Assembly: GCF_014201715.1 (NCBI RefSeq)
Contig: NZ_JACHFD010000007.1
Coordinates: forward strand, 169,032 to 233,031
Origin: Haloferula luteola
GTDB taxonomy: Bacteria > Verrucomicrobiota > Verrucomicrobiia > Verrucomicrobiales > Akkermansiaceae
Direction: 5' to 3'
Length of the DNA stretch: 64,000 nucleotides
The number at the start of each line of letters is the position of its first letter. Position 1 is the first letter of the stretch. A model generated the notes under the pieces. It was not told the DNA's origin, searched no databases, and was given only the letters and a program-made list of their open reading frames with translations. Position numbers and translations under genes: made by a program. Below are positions 40,241 to 49,300 of the stretch, piece after piece.

Positions 40241-40370
40241 GATCGGGGACTGTAGCGGCTCCGTTGGGGGGAGCGATGGAATTTTCGGTGAAATCGGCGC
40301 GAAGGAAGGAGGCTTTTCCGGGCTTGGCATCGGCGGAGGAGCCCGATGGAATCGCGGCCCGAACTTTGCC

Positions 40371-40871
40371 GTGAAATCCTACGAAATTTATTCCGCCATC
40401 GATCCTTCCGTCGTGCATGCCATGCTCGATTGGTTCCGCGACAACGACCGCAATGTCTACAAGACTGCCGTGGCGACCCTGGCCCAATCGCGCAAGCTGC
40501 GCCCGGTTTTCATCCAAAAGAAAGCCCTCCCCGAGCAGTATGCGTGGATTCTGAAGACTCTTCAGACCAAGTCGGCGGAGGCGATTGGTGAGCACCTGAT
40601 GCAGGCCTGGTTGATGGCCGGAAACCAAGAACTCCTGGCTGCATTCTGCGACGCCATGGGCATCGAACACGACGGCAAGGGCTCCGTGACCGGTGAACTC
40701 CCCGAGGAACTGGATGCCGCCAAGCTCGACGCGGCGGTCGATTCCCTGATGGAGCGCTTCGATCCGAAAATCGTCACCGTTTACCTCCAATTCTTCAACC
40801 TCCAGAACTCGGGCGGTTGGGGGGCTCTCAGCTCCAAGTTGGAGTCGGACGAACGCCTCAAACTGGCTTGA
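40371..40871 (+). CDS. Conserved protein of unknown function
   Basis: GTG 40371 opens the conserved-looking part (KSYEIYSAIDPSVVHAMLDW) and gives 166 residues. The open frame extends upstream to 40110, but that stretch is antisense to the neighbour and Gly-rich. The protein is soluble and helical with DNDRNVYKTAVATLAQSRKL and LMQAWLMAGNQELLAAFCD. No active-site motif is visible. It is divergent from the membrane-protein gene and followed by a strong hairpin. Confidence 0.65.
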   Translation: MKSYEIYSAIDPSVVHAMLDWFRDNDRNVYKTAVATLAQSRKLRPVFIQKKALPEQYAWILKTLQTKSAEAIGEHLMQAWLMAGNQELLAAFCDAMGIEHDGKGSVTGELPEELDAAKLDAAVDSLMERFDPKIVTVYLQFFNLQNSGGWGALSSKLESDERLKLA

Positions 40872-40886
40872 TGCCTCTTTGGTGAA

Positions 40887-40911
40887 GGCACCGGGCGCAG
40901 GCTCCGGTGCC
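40887..40911. terminator. Bidirectional terminator hairpin
   Basis: GGCACCGG pairs with CCGGTGCC across a 9-nt loop, between the convergent stops at 40871 and 40929. Confidence 0.7.
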
Positions 40912-40928
40912 CACCAATGCGCCGCGGA

Positions 40929-42059
40929 TCAGGCGCCGTAGAGGGCCTCGATCAACCCGGTGGCACGGATGCCCGGCATCACGCTGAGCTCCATCTGGTT
41001 CATCACGTAGGCGAAACTCAGACCGCTTTCTGGATCGGCAAATGCGTGGCTGCCGCCGGCTCCCGGGTGGCCGAAGCCACGCGTCGCCGGACCGTACAGA
41101 TGTCGGCATTTGCGGCCGATTTCATCGAGGGGATCGAGCTGGCACCCGCAGGAAAAGGCCGTCGGCTTGAGCAAAACCAGATCTTCGCCATCGACCCGAC
41201 GGGTGGCCAGTGCCGCGAGGACCTCCGTACTGAAAGGGCCGTCGATTTGCCCGGAAATCACCTGGTAAAATCGAGCGAGTGCCGAAGCGGTGCCGATGCC
41301 TCCCATCGCGGGAAAACCCGCTGACCACGCCTTCGGATCGTTCATTTCCCGCACCGAGCGGACGTCGCGCGGCGACGAGAAAGCCCGGTGGGTGAGGCTG
41401 TCCTGCTGCTGGAAGGCTTGATAGAAACCCTCCTGGAAATCAGCGGGGCTGGCCTTGCCGGGATAGAGTGTCGCCACCCGGGCGTGTTGCGACTTTGGCA
41501 ATCCAATCCAGAAATCCAACCCCAGAGGCTCGGCAATGTGGGTCCGCCAGTAGCGGGCAAGGGGATGCCGGGTGAGCCGCCGGACCGGTTCGTCGAGCAA
41601 GGCGCCGAAAGTGCGGGGGTGATAACCGTGACCTTCACCCGGTCGCCACGCCGGTTTTTGCGCTTCGACCGCTGCGACGATTTCATCGTGTCGCCACAGG
41701 CTCGCCGGCTGGTCCAGCGCTGCGAGGCCGCATTGGTGGGACAGCATTTCAGCAAAGGTCGCCTCCGGCAGGGGGAAGCGGGGCCAGACTTCCCCGACAG
41801 GAGTCTCCGGACCGAGGCCAAACGCATCGAGCGCCAAGAGCAGAGTGGCCGCTGCGGGCGCCTTGGTCGCCGAATAGACCGGCACCATCGTCTGAGTCGT
41901 CCACGGCCGCTCGCGACTGGTGTCGCACCAGCCTCCGGCCTCATGGAGGACTTCCTCCCCGTCGATCCAGATCGAAACCGACGCCCCTAATTCGCCGCGG
42001 GAACGGAAATTTTCCTCAAACTCCGCGAGCAACGCTCCCAAACCAGCCGGTGATACCAT
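40929..42059 (-). CDS. Serine hydrolase of the beta-lactamase/class C family
   Basis: The 376-residue protein has the SxxK motif as VYSATKAPAAATLLL (Ser near residue 63), a Tyr motif GYHPRTFG, and a C-terminal GHPGAGGSHAF in place of KTG. This is the EstB/DD-peptidase-like serine hydrolase group (Pfam beta-lactamase). Members are esterases, amidases or peptidases rather than true beta-lactamases. No signal peptide is visible, so it is probably cytoplasmic. ATG or GTG near 42059 is the start. Confidence 0.88.
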   Translation of the reverse strand: MVSPAGLGALLAEFEENFRSRGELGASVSIWIDGEEVLHEAGGWCDTSRERPWTTQTMVPVYSATKAPAAATLLLALDAFGLGPETPVGEVWPRFPLPEATFAEMLSHQCGLAALDQPASLWRHDEIVAAVEAQKPAWRPGEGHGYHPRTFGALLDEPVRRLTRHPLARYWRTHIAEPLGLDFWIGLPKSQHARVATLYPGKASPADFQEGFYQAFQQQDSLTHRAFSSPRDVRSVREMNDPKAWSAGFPAMGGIGTASALARFYQVISGQIDGPFSTEVLAALATRRVDGEDLVLLKPTAFSCGCQLDPLDEIGRKCRHLYGPATRGFGHPGAGGSHAFADPESGLSFAYVMNQMELSVMPGIRATGLIEALYGA

Positions 42060-42112
42060 CGCACCGCGAAAGTCTGGAAGCTTGCCCGGATCTGCAAGGA
42101 ACTTTGAAACAT

Positions 42113-42628
42113 TCAGTCGAGCACCGTCACGGCGAGGTCCTCGCCCAAGGTTTCGATGCTTTGCGTCAGCGCACCCGGAGACACATCCGGTGGCAAGGAA
42201 ACCGTGACGGTGGCGTGGAACAGCGGATGGCCCGCCATCGGGGCGCTTTCCAGCTGGGTATGAAGATCCTCAAGGTTCGCACCGACACTGGCAATCGCCG
42301 CAGAAAGCTGGCGCACAATGCCCGGGCGGTCATTTCCCACCACATCCAGATGGATGAAATCGTGGTGTTCTTCTCCCGCGAGCGACTCACGGCGGGTCTG
42401 AATGGCCAACCCTTCCAGCGCCTCCAGATCCGCCATCAACCCCTCGACCTCAGCTTCCGAGCATTCGACTCGCACAATCCCGGCAAACTGCCCCGCCAGT
42501 CGAGCCATCCGGCTCTCCAGCCAATTGCCCCCATGAGCAGCAATCGTTTCCGAAATCGACTTCACGATGCCCGTGCGATCGGGCGCAAGCACAGTCATGA
42601 CAACGCAGCAATTCATGTCCGGCATCAT
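42113..42628 (-). CDS. Tandem ACT-domain protein, GcvR-like regulator
   Basis: The 171-residue protein consists of two ACT domains: VVMTVLAPDRTGIVKSISETI at the N-terminus and LDVVGNDRPGIVRQLSAAIA from about residue 95. This double ACT form is that of GcvR, which represses glycine cleavage through GcvA in enterobacteria. ATG 42628, 42625 or 42616 could start it. It lies near purU, whose N-terminus is also an ACT domain, so a link to glycine and one-carbon metabolism is plausible, but no GcvA is present. Confidence 0.82.
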   Translation of the reverse strand: MMPDMNCCVVMTVLAPDRTGIVKSISETIAAHGGNWLESRMARLAGQFAGIVRVECSEAEVEGLMADLEALEGLAIQTRRESLAGEEHHDFIHLDVVGNDRPGIVRQLSAAIASVGANLEDLHTQLESAPMAGHPLFHATVTVSLPPDVSPGALTQSIETLGEDLAVTVLD

Positions 42629-42764
42629 TCACGGTCCGATCGCCTAGCGCGACTTCATTTTCCCATGATCGCCGCGCAATGAATGCCCTCCGGAAAAGCT
42701 CTTTGATTAAGAAAAATTGATAATTGACCCATTCGGGATAATCGGCGAAAACTTCGTCAAATTT

Positions 42765-42770
42765 TTGGAG
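42765..42770 (+). promoter_or_regulatory. Ribosome binding site of the 42777 gene
   Basis: TTGGAG lies 6 bases before ATG 42777 and supports that start over the upstream TTG at 42717. Confidence 0.5.
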
Positions 42771-42776
42771 TTCGCC

Positions 42777-43322
42777 ATGATTTTGCCAGACACCCTAGCG
42801 CCCTTGCCGGTGGCGGAAGATGCCAGCAAGCCGGAGGTGGAGAGTGAGTTCGTCACCGAGTCCGCCATCCGTCAGTTGCTGGTGGGGTCGATGGCATTGG
42901 GGAGTCGTGAGCGAACGGGCATCGAATCGACCGAAGACTTCGCCTTTCCCGGACGGGTCGATTTCGGTGACGAGGTGCTTTTTGCCGTCCGCGATGGAGA
43001 AGGGAAAGTGACACCGATTCTTCCAGCGGGCCCGCATCCGGCGTTTGTACCGAGGGAAAGCTCCATGAGCGCACCGGTAGTTGCGGACCCAGGGGTCCGG
43101 TCAGTCGCGGCTTCGCCGGCAGAGCGAGTTGCCGGGAAAAAAACCTCCCTATGGATTTTAGGCAGTGCTGCCGCTGCCGGGTTCATGCTGGTGATCGGCT
43201 GGAGAGTGCTGCCACTGGATGCTTCGGAACCGGTGCCGACTCGTCCGCCGTCGGAAGTGCGGGCCGATTCACCCTCGGCACCGCTGATCGTCCGGACGGA
43301 TGCGGAGGCTGGCAGGCCCTAA
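42777..43322 (+). CDS. Small protein with one C-terminal membrane helix, unknown function
   Basis: ATG 42777 gives MILPDTLAPLPVAEDASK and 181 residues. The first 110 residues are soluble and contain SEFVTESAIRQLLVGSMALG and GRVDFGDEVLFAVRDGEG. A single membrane helix near residue 130 (SLWILGSAAAAGFMLVIGW) is followed by a Pro/Ser-rich tail with no motif. The N-in arrangement suggests a tail exposed outside the membrane. I do not recognise the family. purU begins 41 bases downstream on the same strand. Confidence 0.6.
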   Translation: MILPDTLAPLPVAEDASKPEVESEFVTESAIRQLLVGSMALGSRERTGIESTEDFAFPGRVDFGDEVLFAVRDGEGKVTPILPAGPHPAFVPRESSMSAPVVADPGVRSVAASPAERVAGKKTSLWILGSAAAAGFMLVIGWRVLPLDASEPVPTRPPSEVRADSPSAPLIVRTDAEAGRP

Positions 43323-43363
43323 GCTTGTCATGATGCCGCTGGAACGCTTCCGTCACCGCCGGC

Positions 43364-44224
43364 ATGACTCGACCCGGCCTCATTCTCAAACTCCGCTGCC
43401 CCGATCAACCTGGGATCGTGGCAAAAATCTCCGGCTATGTGGCGGGCTATGCGGCGAACCTCATCGAGTTTGCCCAGTTTACCGACAAGATGAGCGGGCG
43501 CTTCTTTGCCCGATTGGAGATCGAGACCGGTGGCCTCGAAGTCGAGGTCGAGGATTTCATCGATGGCTTCGGCACCCTTGGCAGGGCCCTCAAGGCGGAG
43601 TGGCACTTTCGGCGTCTCCCCTACAAGATGCGCACTGCCGTGTTGGTGACCAAAACCGACCACTGCCTCAACGAGGTCCTGTGGCGGACGCGGCTCGGGG
43701 AATTGCCGATTGAGATCACCTCAGTGGTCGGCAACCGCGACGATTGCCGGGTTCCTGCGGAGCAGGCTGGGCTGCCCTTTCACCGGGTCGAGATGGATGG
43801 CTCTCAGAAAGGCGAGGGCTTCGAGCGCATTCGCTCCATTCTCCGCGACGAAGCCGTGGAATTGGTGGTGCTTGCGCGCTTCATGCAGATCCTTCCCAAT
43901 GATTTCTGCCGGGAATTCGAAGGCCGGGTGATCAACATCCACCACAGCTTCCTGCCGGCCTTCATCGGAGCAAATCCCTACAAACAAGCCTACGAACGGG
44001 GTGTCAAACTCATCGGGGCAACCTGCCACTACGTCACGGCTGACCTGGATGCGGGACCGATCATTGAGCAGCAAGTTGAGCGCGTTCAGCATTTCCATAC
44101 GCCTCAGGACCTCGTCCGTCTTGGGCGCGACTGTGAGCGGGCAGCTCTTGCGCGGGGAATTCGTTACCACGTTCATGACCGCACCATCATTGATGGGCAC
44201 CGTGCCATTGTTTTTCCTGATTGA
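43364..44224 (+). CDS. purU: Formyltetrahydrofolate deformylase
   Basis: The 286-residue protein starts with an ACT domain (ILKLRCPDQPGIVAKISGYVA). The formyltransferase fold follows: RTAVLVTKTDHCLNEVLWR, VVGNRDDCRVPAEQAGLPF, LARFMQILPNDFC, INIHHSFLPAFIGANPYKQAYERG with the catalytic His, and GATCHYVTADLDAGPII with Asp. It hydrolyses 10-formyl-THF to formate and THF, balancing the one-carbon pool. ATG 43364 starts directly before the ACT domain. tRNA-Ser follows 73 bases after the stop. Confidence 0.96.
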   Translation: MTRPGLILKLRCPDQPGIVAKISGYVAGYAANLIEFAQFTDKMSGRFFARLEIETGGLEVEVEDFIDGFGTLGRALKAEWHFRRLPYKMRTAVLVTKTDHCLNEVLWRTRLGELPIEITSVVGNRDDCRVPAEQAGLPFHRVEMDGSQKGEGFERIRSILRDEAVELVVLARFMQILPNDFCREFEGRVINIHHSFLPAFIGANPYKQAYERGVKLIGATCHYVTADLDAGPIIEQQVERVQHFHTPQDLVRLGRDCERAALARGIRYHVHDRTIIDGHRAIVFPD

Positions 44225-44297
44225 TCCAATTTCGCTGAACGAGAGCTTTACAAGGGGAATTGGATTGCTACAAACCGCCCGCCGCCTCGCGGCCCAA

Positions 44298-44389
44298 GGA
44301 GAGATGGCTGAGCCCGGTTTAAGGCACACGACTCGAAATCGTGCGTAGGGTTAAACCTACCGTGGGTTCGAATCCCACTCTCTCCGCCA
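44298..44389 (+). tRNA. tRNA-Ser(CGA)
   Basis: The 92-nt gene includes the encoded CCA. The acceptor stem GGAGAGA pairs with TCTCTCC. The anticodon stem CACGA/TCGTG encloses the loop CTCGAAA, so the anticodon is CGA, reading UCG (Ser). The long variable arm (CGTAGGGTTAAACCTACC) is that of a class II tRNA, and the T loop is GGTTCGAATCC. Its last 8 bases are part of the recombination core that starts the accessory region, so the tRNA stays intact after integration. Confidence 0.97.
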
Positions 44390-44391
44390 TG
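44382..44391 (+). other. Attachment-site core 1 (tRNA-Ser 3' end)
   Basis: CTCCGCCATG comprises the last 8 bases of tRNA-Ser plus TG. The same 10 bases recur at 54824-54833 and 63800-63809, each at a boundary of the accessory region. The 3' end of a tRNA is the classical target of tyrosine recombinases. Confidence 0.7.
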
Positions 44392-44426
44392 ACCCCATCC
44401 CTGCTCGCAGGGATGGGGTCATGGCG
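44385..44426. repeat. 42-bp near-perfect palindrome overlapping the tRNA 3' end
   Basis: Two 20-bp arms (CGCCATGACCCCATCCCTGC and its complement) with a 2-nt loop TC start inside the tRNA CCA. GTTTCT-like bases follow, so it can terminate tRNA transcription. Its position on the att core also suggests a role in recombination through a cruciform. The copy at 63803-63844 has loop GA. Confidence 0.85.
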
Positions 44427-44487
44427 TTTCTGGGAGGTGGCAGTCCCTCGCGGAGCGCAGTGCAGGAGGGTTTGAAAACGGAAAGCT

Positions 44488-44611
44488 GAACGGATCGGCG
44501 ACGGATGCCCGCGCGCCAAACGAGCCCATCTGGTTTGGTGTGAAGAGCGCCGCCGACAAGGGCAATCCCTCCCGGTTCACCATCCAGCCACGTGGATTCT
44601 CGCGCTTCTAG
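44488..44611 (+). pseudogene. Possible gene-tail remnant
   Basis: One frame ends at TAG 44611 and reads APNEPIWFGVKSAADKG then PSRFTIQPRGFSRF. This looks like a real protein C-terminus, but the frame runs back into the repeat without a start codon. I do not recognise the family. It may be the end of a gene cut at the left edge of unit A. Confidence 0.3.
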
Positions 44612-44754
44612 GGTTCCTCCGGTAGGCCGGCCGGCTCAACATTGCGGCGAACAAGGCGGTTTGTTCTAGGAAGTTCGGATCTCCAGTCGATACCCGATGG
44701 GCTGGTGCTCATTCGTGTGAATTTCTTGAACAGGCCGGGTGTGAAAGGATTGTG
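44612..44754. other. Interval without a gene, left edge of unit A
   Basis: I see nothing that can be supported here. Together with the remnant and repeat to the left, 44392-44754 holds no intact gene. Confidence 0.4.
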
Positions 44755-45295
44755 ATGGCTCTATTGAATCAGGTCCAACTCAAGGTCGAGACCGCCGACG
44801 GCGAGCGGCTCATGAACGGCGAGCTTGTCACCGTTAAAGCGGGTATAGGCGGATGTCAGCATCCGGTTGGATGACGGACGCATCCTCCCACCGGATTTCC
44901 GGCAGTTCGTGCGTGGCTACGCCGTCACCTCCTACGCCTCCCATGGGAAGACGGTGGATTATGTCCTGTTCTCGGATTCCTCCATCAAGGCCGCGACCCA
45001 TGCGCGGCAATGGTATGTGACCATTTCACGCGGCCGCCGCGGCGTGAAGGTCTTCACCACGGACAAGAAGCAGTTACGGGAGAACGTCACCCGCTCCGGC
45101 CAGAACGAGCTGGCGCTCGATCTGGTGCGCGGCAACGCGGAATCCGTCATCGCCGCCCGCCGCAAGCGGCAATTTTTAGGCCAAGGCACGCTGCAAGCGT
45201 TGGCGGAGGAGTTCGCCCGAGGGATTCGAGCATTCACGGGCTTCCGCGCGCGGGCCATGCACCGGAAACAAATCACCCCATCCATCAAGCCATGA
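44755..45295 (+). pseudogene. C-terminal remnant of a MobF/TraA-type relaxase-helicase, frameshifted
   Basis: The first part (from ATG 44755) reads LKVETADGERLMNGELVTVKAG and then runs to a stop in frame. A second frame, shifted by one base near 44850, continues as RLDDGRILPPDFRQFV, RGYAVTSYASHGKTVDYVLFSD and QWYVTISRGRRGVKVFTTDK, to TGA 45295. These are helicase motif V-VI blocks at the end of MobF conjugative relaxases. The nicking domain and most of the helicase are absent, so this is a decayed fragment showing that unit A descends from a mobilisable or conjugative element. It overlaps the next gene as ATGA. Confidence 0.75.
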
Positions 45296-45684
45296 TCAAA
45301 TCATCAGACACAAATGAATCGGACCCGGCGGAACGCTCGGGGGCACGCCCCGGCAAATGCTGGCACCGCGAGGAAGGAACGCAGACAATCCGGGTAATCA
45401 CGGAGGACAAGGGAAAATTCGTGTTCCCGTATTTCTACTTCGTTCGCGGCCATCTGGAGGACACCGACGACGGGAAAGAACTGCCCACCCTGCGTTTCCC
45501 ATCCGACACCGTGGAAATCCGGGGCAAGCGGCTGGAGCCGCTGGAGAAAGCCTTGGACGATCTTTCGTTGGTATGGGTCCGCGTGCTTCCCTCCCGCTAC
45601 GCGCCTCTGGCTTCGGAAGGCTCCCCCGTGGTGACGGAAATTGTAGTTTGTCCCACGAAAGAAACGTCGACCGCTGAACCCTGA
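45292..45684 (+). CDS. Conserved protein following the relaxase remnant
   Basis: ATG 45292 overlaps the relaxase stop (ATGA), so the two were once co-translated. The 130-residue soluble protein contains KGKFVFPYFYFVRGHLED, TLRFPSDTVEIRGKRLEPLEKALDDLS and VLPSRYAPLASEGSPVVTEIVV. I recognise no domain. Its coupling with the relaxase suggests an accessory gene of the former plasmid or conjugative element. It appears intact. Confidence 0.6.
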   Translation: MIKSSDTNESDPAERSGARPGKCWHREEGTQTIRVITEDKGKFVFPYFYFVRGHLEDTDDGKELPTLRFPSDTVEIRGKRLEPLEKALDDLSLVWVRVLPSRYAPLASEGSPVVTEIVVCPTKETSTAEP

Positions 45685-46300
45685 AGGTCGATGGGGCAGG
45701 CCGGACTTTTGGACTAGGCCGATAATGTCCCGGCTGCAGGAGACTCGTGCTTGATGCGACTGGCTCATCGGAAGTAAACGAGAGAATGTCAGTTCTAGGA
45801 AACATCCTGCTTTACGATAATTTCGGTACCGCGCAGCTACCGGCCGTGACTACTGGATCTCCCCATCGCGGTTCCATTCTTTGGTCACGATTTCAGAAAC
45901 CTCGTAGGAAGACAGCCCTTGGAAAACCGGACTTAACAATAGTCACTTCCGAGCCTTTACCAACGTCACCGACTTCAGGGACAGCCTCGTCCAGTCGAGT
46001 TGAAGAAGTGGACAGACGCGCCCGGAACCTGTTCTACTGCACTACACCCTAGTCGGATCGGCGACATTTGGGGGAATTTTTCTCAGATGCACGACCCGCA
46101 CAGCGGAATCCATCGCCCAGAGCCACTTGAACGGAACTGATCTCAACAAACTGACTTCCACTAAGATCCTTAAGCACAAACAATTCGATTTATTCACTTG
46201 ATAACGTTTATCATGAAACAGGCCGGGACCAATTTCTAGGTTTCCATGTTCCTCAACAAAGCTAGAGAATCATCGATAGATCTTGCACACCTAATTCATC
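45685..46300. other. 616-bp leader before the primase-RT-nitrilase gene
   Basis: I find no convincing gene here. A 101-residue frame at 45747-46052 has no recognisable features. The base composition becomes AT-richer toward the start codon, and an inverted repeat lies at 46199-46213. Several RT-based defence genes carry a non-coding RNA in this position, so a structured RNA is possible, but I could not fold the region. Confidence 0.4.
46199..46213. promoter_or_regulatory. Inverted repeat upstream of the primase-RT gene
   Basis: TGATAA-CGT-TTATCA (6-bp arms, 3-bp spacer) lies 87 bases before the ATG at 46301 in AT-rich sequence, a likely operator or promoter element. The downstream winged-helix gene is a candidate regulator. 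A similar 15-bp inverted repeat lies upstream of the trypsin-PLD gene. Confidence 0.4.
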
Positions 46301-49300
46301 ATGCCAGCCAAACGCAATTCACCGTCCGGTTCAGATAATAGTAGCACTCGCAATGATGCGATCAACAAGCTGGCAGCTGAGGCGAATCTCTCGGACGTGG
46401 CGGAATGGTTAGACTTGCGAGTAGTGGGACGTGGAACCCGATCGCCGAAAACTCTATGTCCGTATCATGAAGATCAAAGGCCATCGATGTACCTCTATCC
46501 CGCAAGTGGTAGCGGGCGTCCTCAGTTTCATTGTTTCAGCTGCGGGGCTCACGGGGATGTTTTTGATCTGATCAAGCGCCAGAAAAACATAGATTTCCGA
46601 GGTGCGCTCCAATGGCTTGCAGACTGCTACCGTGTCACCCTTCCCAGCAGCCAATCAACGACTCGCAAAGAGCGTATTACTCCTCGATCACGCGGCCTTG
46701 AGATTGGATTATCTTTATATCGCCGCCAAACAACAGAGGAAAAATCTGCGCTTCGGACATGGGCTTCGGCGCGCAGAATGAAGATCGGCTTCCTCCAATC
46801 CGCTGACGTGTTCGCTGTTTGCCCCCCGAAGATTTCCAAGAGTCTTGCCGTGGCCGATAGAGAACAATTCGATTCGCTCGATGCTGCGGGATTGATCTTG
46901 CGAGAATCGATAGCCCGTCGTGGAGAAACTGTCCCGCTACCCGTGGAAATGGGCCCACGGGATTTCTACAATTCTCCGCGTATCCTGTTCACCATCCATG
47001 ATGATCGAGGCAAGGTCGCCGGTTTTGCGGGGCGCTCGATTGGTAAAGAACTTCCAAAGTATCTCTTTTCACCTGGGTTTCCTCGGGGAAGCACCCTCTA
47101 CCGCTTCCACAAAGTAAGGGCGGCGCGCCCAGCCCGTCGATCTAAGGAATCCGAAACGACTGTCCATATCTTTGTTGTTGAAGGCTTGATGGACTCACTC
47201 CGTTTAGAGGCCCTCGGACTCCACGCTGTCGCCCTTCTTGGAAGCCAAATCACTGCCGAGCAAGTGGCTTTGCTCACGGAATACGCGCGCGATCTTGATC
47301 GTGACGACCTTCAACTTGCTATCCACCTCCTCCTCGATTCCGACGAGGCTGGGAGGCGCGGAACAGTTAGCTCCACAATAAAGCTTCTAGCGGCCAGCGT
47401 GGAAGCTCCGGGAATGCTGCTGGACGTACTGACGCCAAGTAAGCCTCACACTGTGAACGAGGCGCAGGCACATGATCCAGATGAGTGGTTCCGTGAAGTT
47501 AACGACTTTGATACGGCACACGCACTACTCAGCACATGGTGTGAGTCGCCAATGAAAATTCTGTTGGCTTGGTCGTTGGAGGTGGAACCGGTGAACCTAG
47601 ACTCGACCTGGGGAAAGCTTCCCGACGCCCAACGGATACAGGCGTTTCGCGATATAGAACGGCGTCTAGACCGCGCTCGCTGGCTTGAAATTCTTGATCG
47701 AGTCCCTGCATTTGAATGTCATCTTCCAGGATCGCCCAACGCTGAATCATTGTGGGAACAACCCCTGCGTAGATTCTTGAGCGCCTCCCGGGGTAGAAGT
47801 ATGATTCTTGCCGCGTCGGCAAAGACTGTGCCAAAAGATGACAATGGCCGACTCATCCGTGCTCTCCAAATCGCGGAGGCAAGCACACAGAGGCGAGAAT
47901 TTCCCGTCGATGAGGGAAGCTGGGACAGGCTTCAGGCCGCTCTCGACGCTACTATCCCATATCTCCGCGAGTTGCTGTCCGTCGCCAACGACAGCGGAAA
48001 AGTCGATGCCGACGATATGATTTCAGTATTGGTGCCGAAGGGGGAGAATAAATTTCGACTAAAGGCTTTACCGAGCCCGGAAATTTTAACGATGCAGCAA
48101 TACGTTCTCAATGAGCTGTTACGTGAATATGCAGATTGCCCCCGCTTCCGGAGCTTCATCCCGGGGGTTCGCTTTTCGACCAGCAGCGGAACCCGTCGTT
48201 TGGAAACGACAGGAGCGGATCGCTTGGTCCCCGTCGGTGGTGAAACCGTAAGCTTTGCTTACACGCTCGACATGGATGTCATCGAGCATCGGGCACCTCC
48301 ACGGCGCACCGGGATGTTCCGATCTTACTTCGAGTGCTGGCGTGATTTTATCTCCTACATCGATACGCGGGTGGCCGCATTCCCACCCGGTAAGTTTCAC
48401 GTTGCTAGACTCGACGTGCGTAGCTTTTACGACACCGTTACCCGACCAGTGGTGAATTCTGTGCTGCTCCCCGCAGTCACGGATGCCTTGGCGGAGCTAG
48501 CTGACAGTACAGAGGAAAATAATGCGGAGGCGTGCGCTAAGCTGTTCCTGCCCAGCATCAAGGAGTCGGCGAAGCGAGCTGGAGCGATGGTTGATTGGCT
48601 TTGTGACCAGAGTTTTGGCTACAAGTTTGAGAACCCAGGCTCGATTGAGCCTGAGGAACAACCCCACGGCTTGCCACAAGGCCCAGACCTGTCGGCATAT
48701 TTGGCTAATATTTCGCTGTTTCCACTTGATCGCGCACTAAGCGAATTGGTCGCTAAGTTCGACCGTCAGGCTAGTGAAGAACAGGGTGAGTCGACCCGTG
48801 AAGGACAGGTTTCCTCAGTACGGGGGGCTGTTTATGCACGTTACGTGGATGACATGGTGATCATCGCTCGGTCTGGACAAGATCTCGCACGGCTACGAAC
48901 TGCCATTGAGCAGCAGCTTGCCTTGGTTGGCATGGAGTTGAGTCCAAAAACGGAACCTCTGCCAGTCATGGATGAAGCTAAAGTTCGGGAGTGGCTAACT
49001 GATAGGCGTGGGGCCGGGCTCGGGGTTTCCGGTCCATTCGAAGGACCGCCGGGCAATGCACCGCTCTCCCTCCTTGAGCCACTTGCCGATGCCGGTGAAA
49101 CCGACAGAAGTGATTCGCTGCGGATACTCCATGATCCGCGCCTTGATGATCCCGATACCAAACCCGAAGAACTGGAAAGTGCAGTGGAGGTAATTCTCTC
49201 TGCCCCTGAGTCAGACTTGCGGCATGGTGACAAGGCAGGTGCCGCGCGTCTTTTGTGGCGTTCCGTAATTCAGGAAGGATATAAATCCGCCCTTTACGCA

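Larger units (their letters stand above)
44382..44487 (+). repeat. 106-bp direct repeat, left copy
   Basis: The stretch is repeated without gaps at 63800-63905 with 6 mismatches in 106 bases by eye. It begins with the tRNA 3' core, contains a 20-bp palindrome and ends at GGAAAGCT. I interpret it as the conserved left end of an integrated unit. Confidence 0.9.

Noticed and set aside
44225..44264. TCCAATT/AATTGGA inverted repeat between purU and tRNA-Ser
   Set aside because: The 26-nt loop and 7-bp AT-rich stem make a terminator unlikely.
45747..46052. 101-codon frame in the leader of the primase-RT gene
   Set aside because: It has no ribosome site, motif or typical composition; kept only as part of the unexplained leader.
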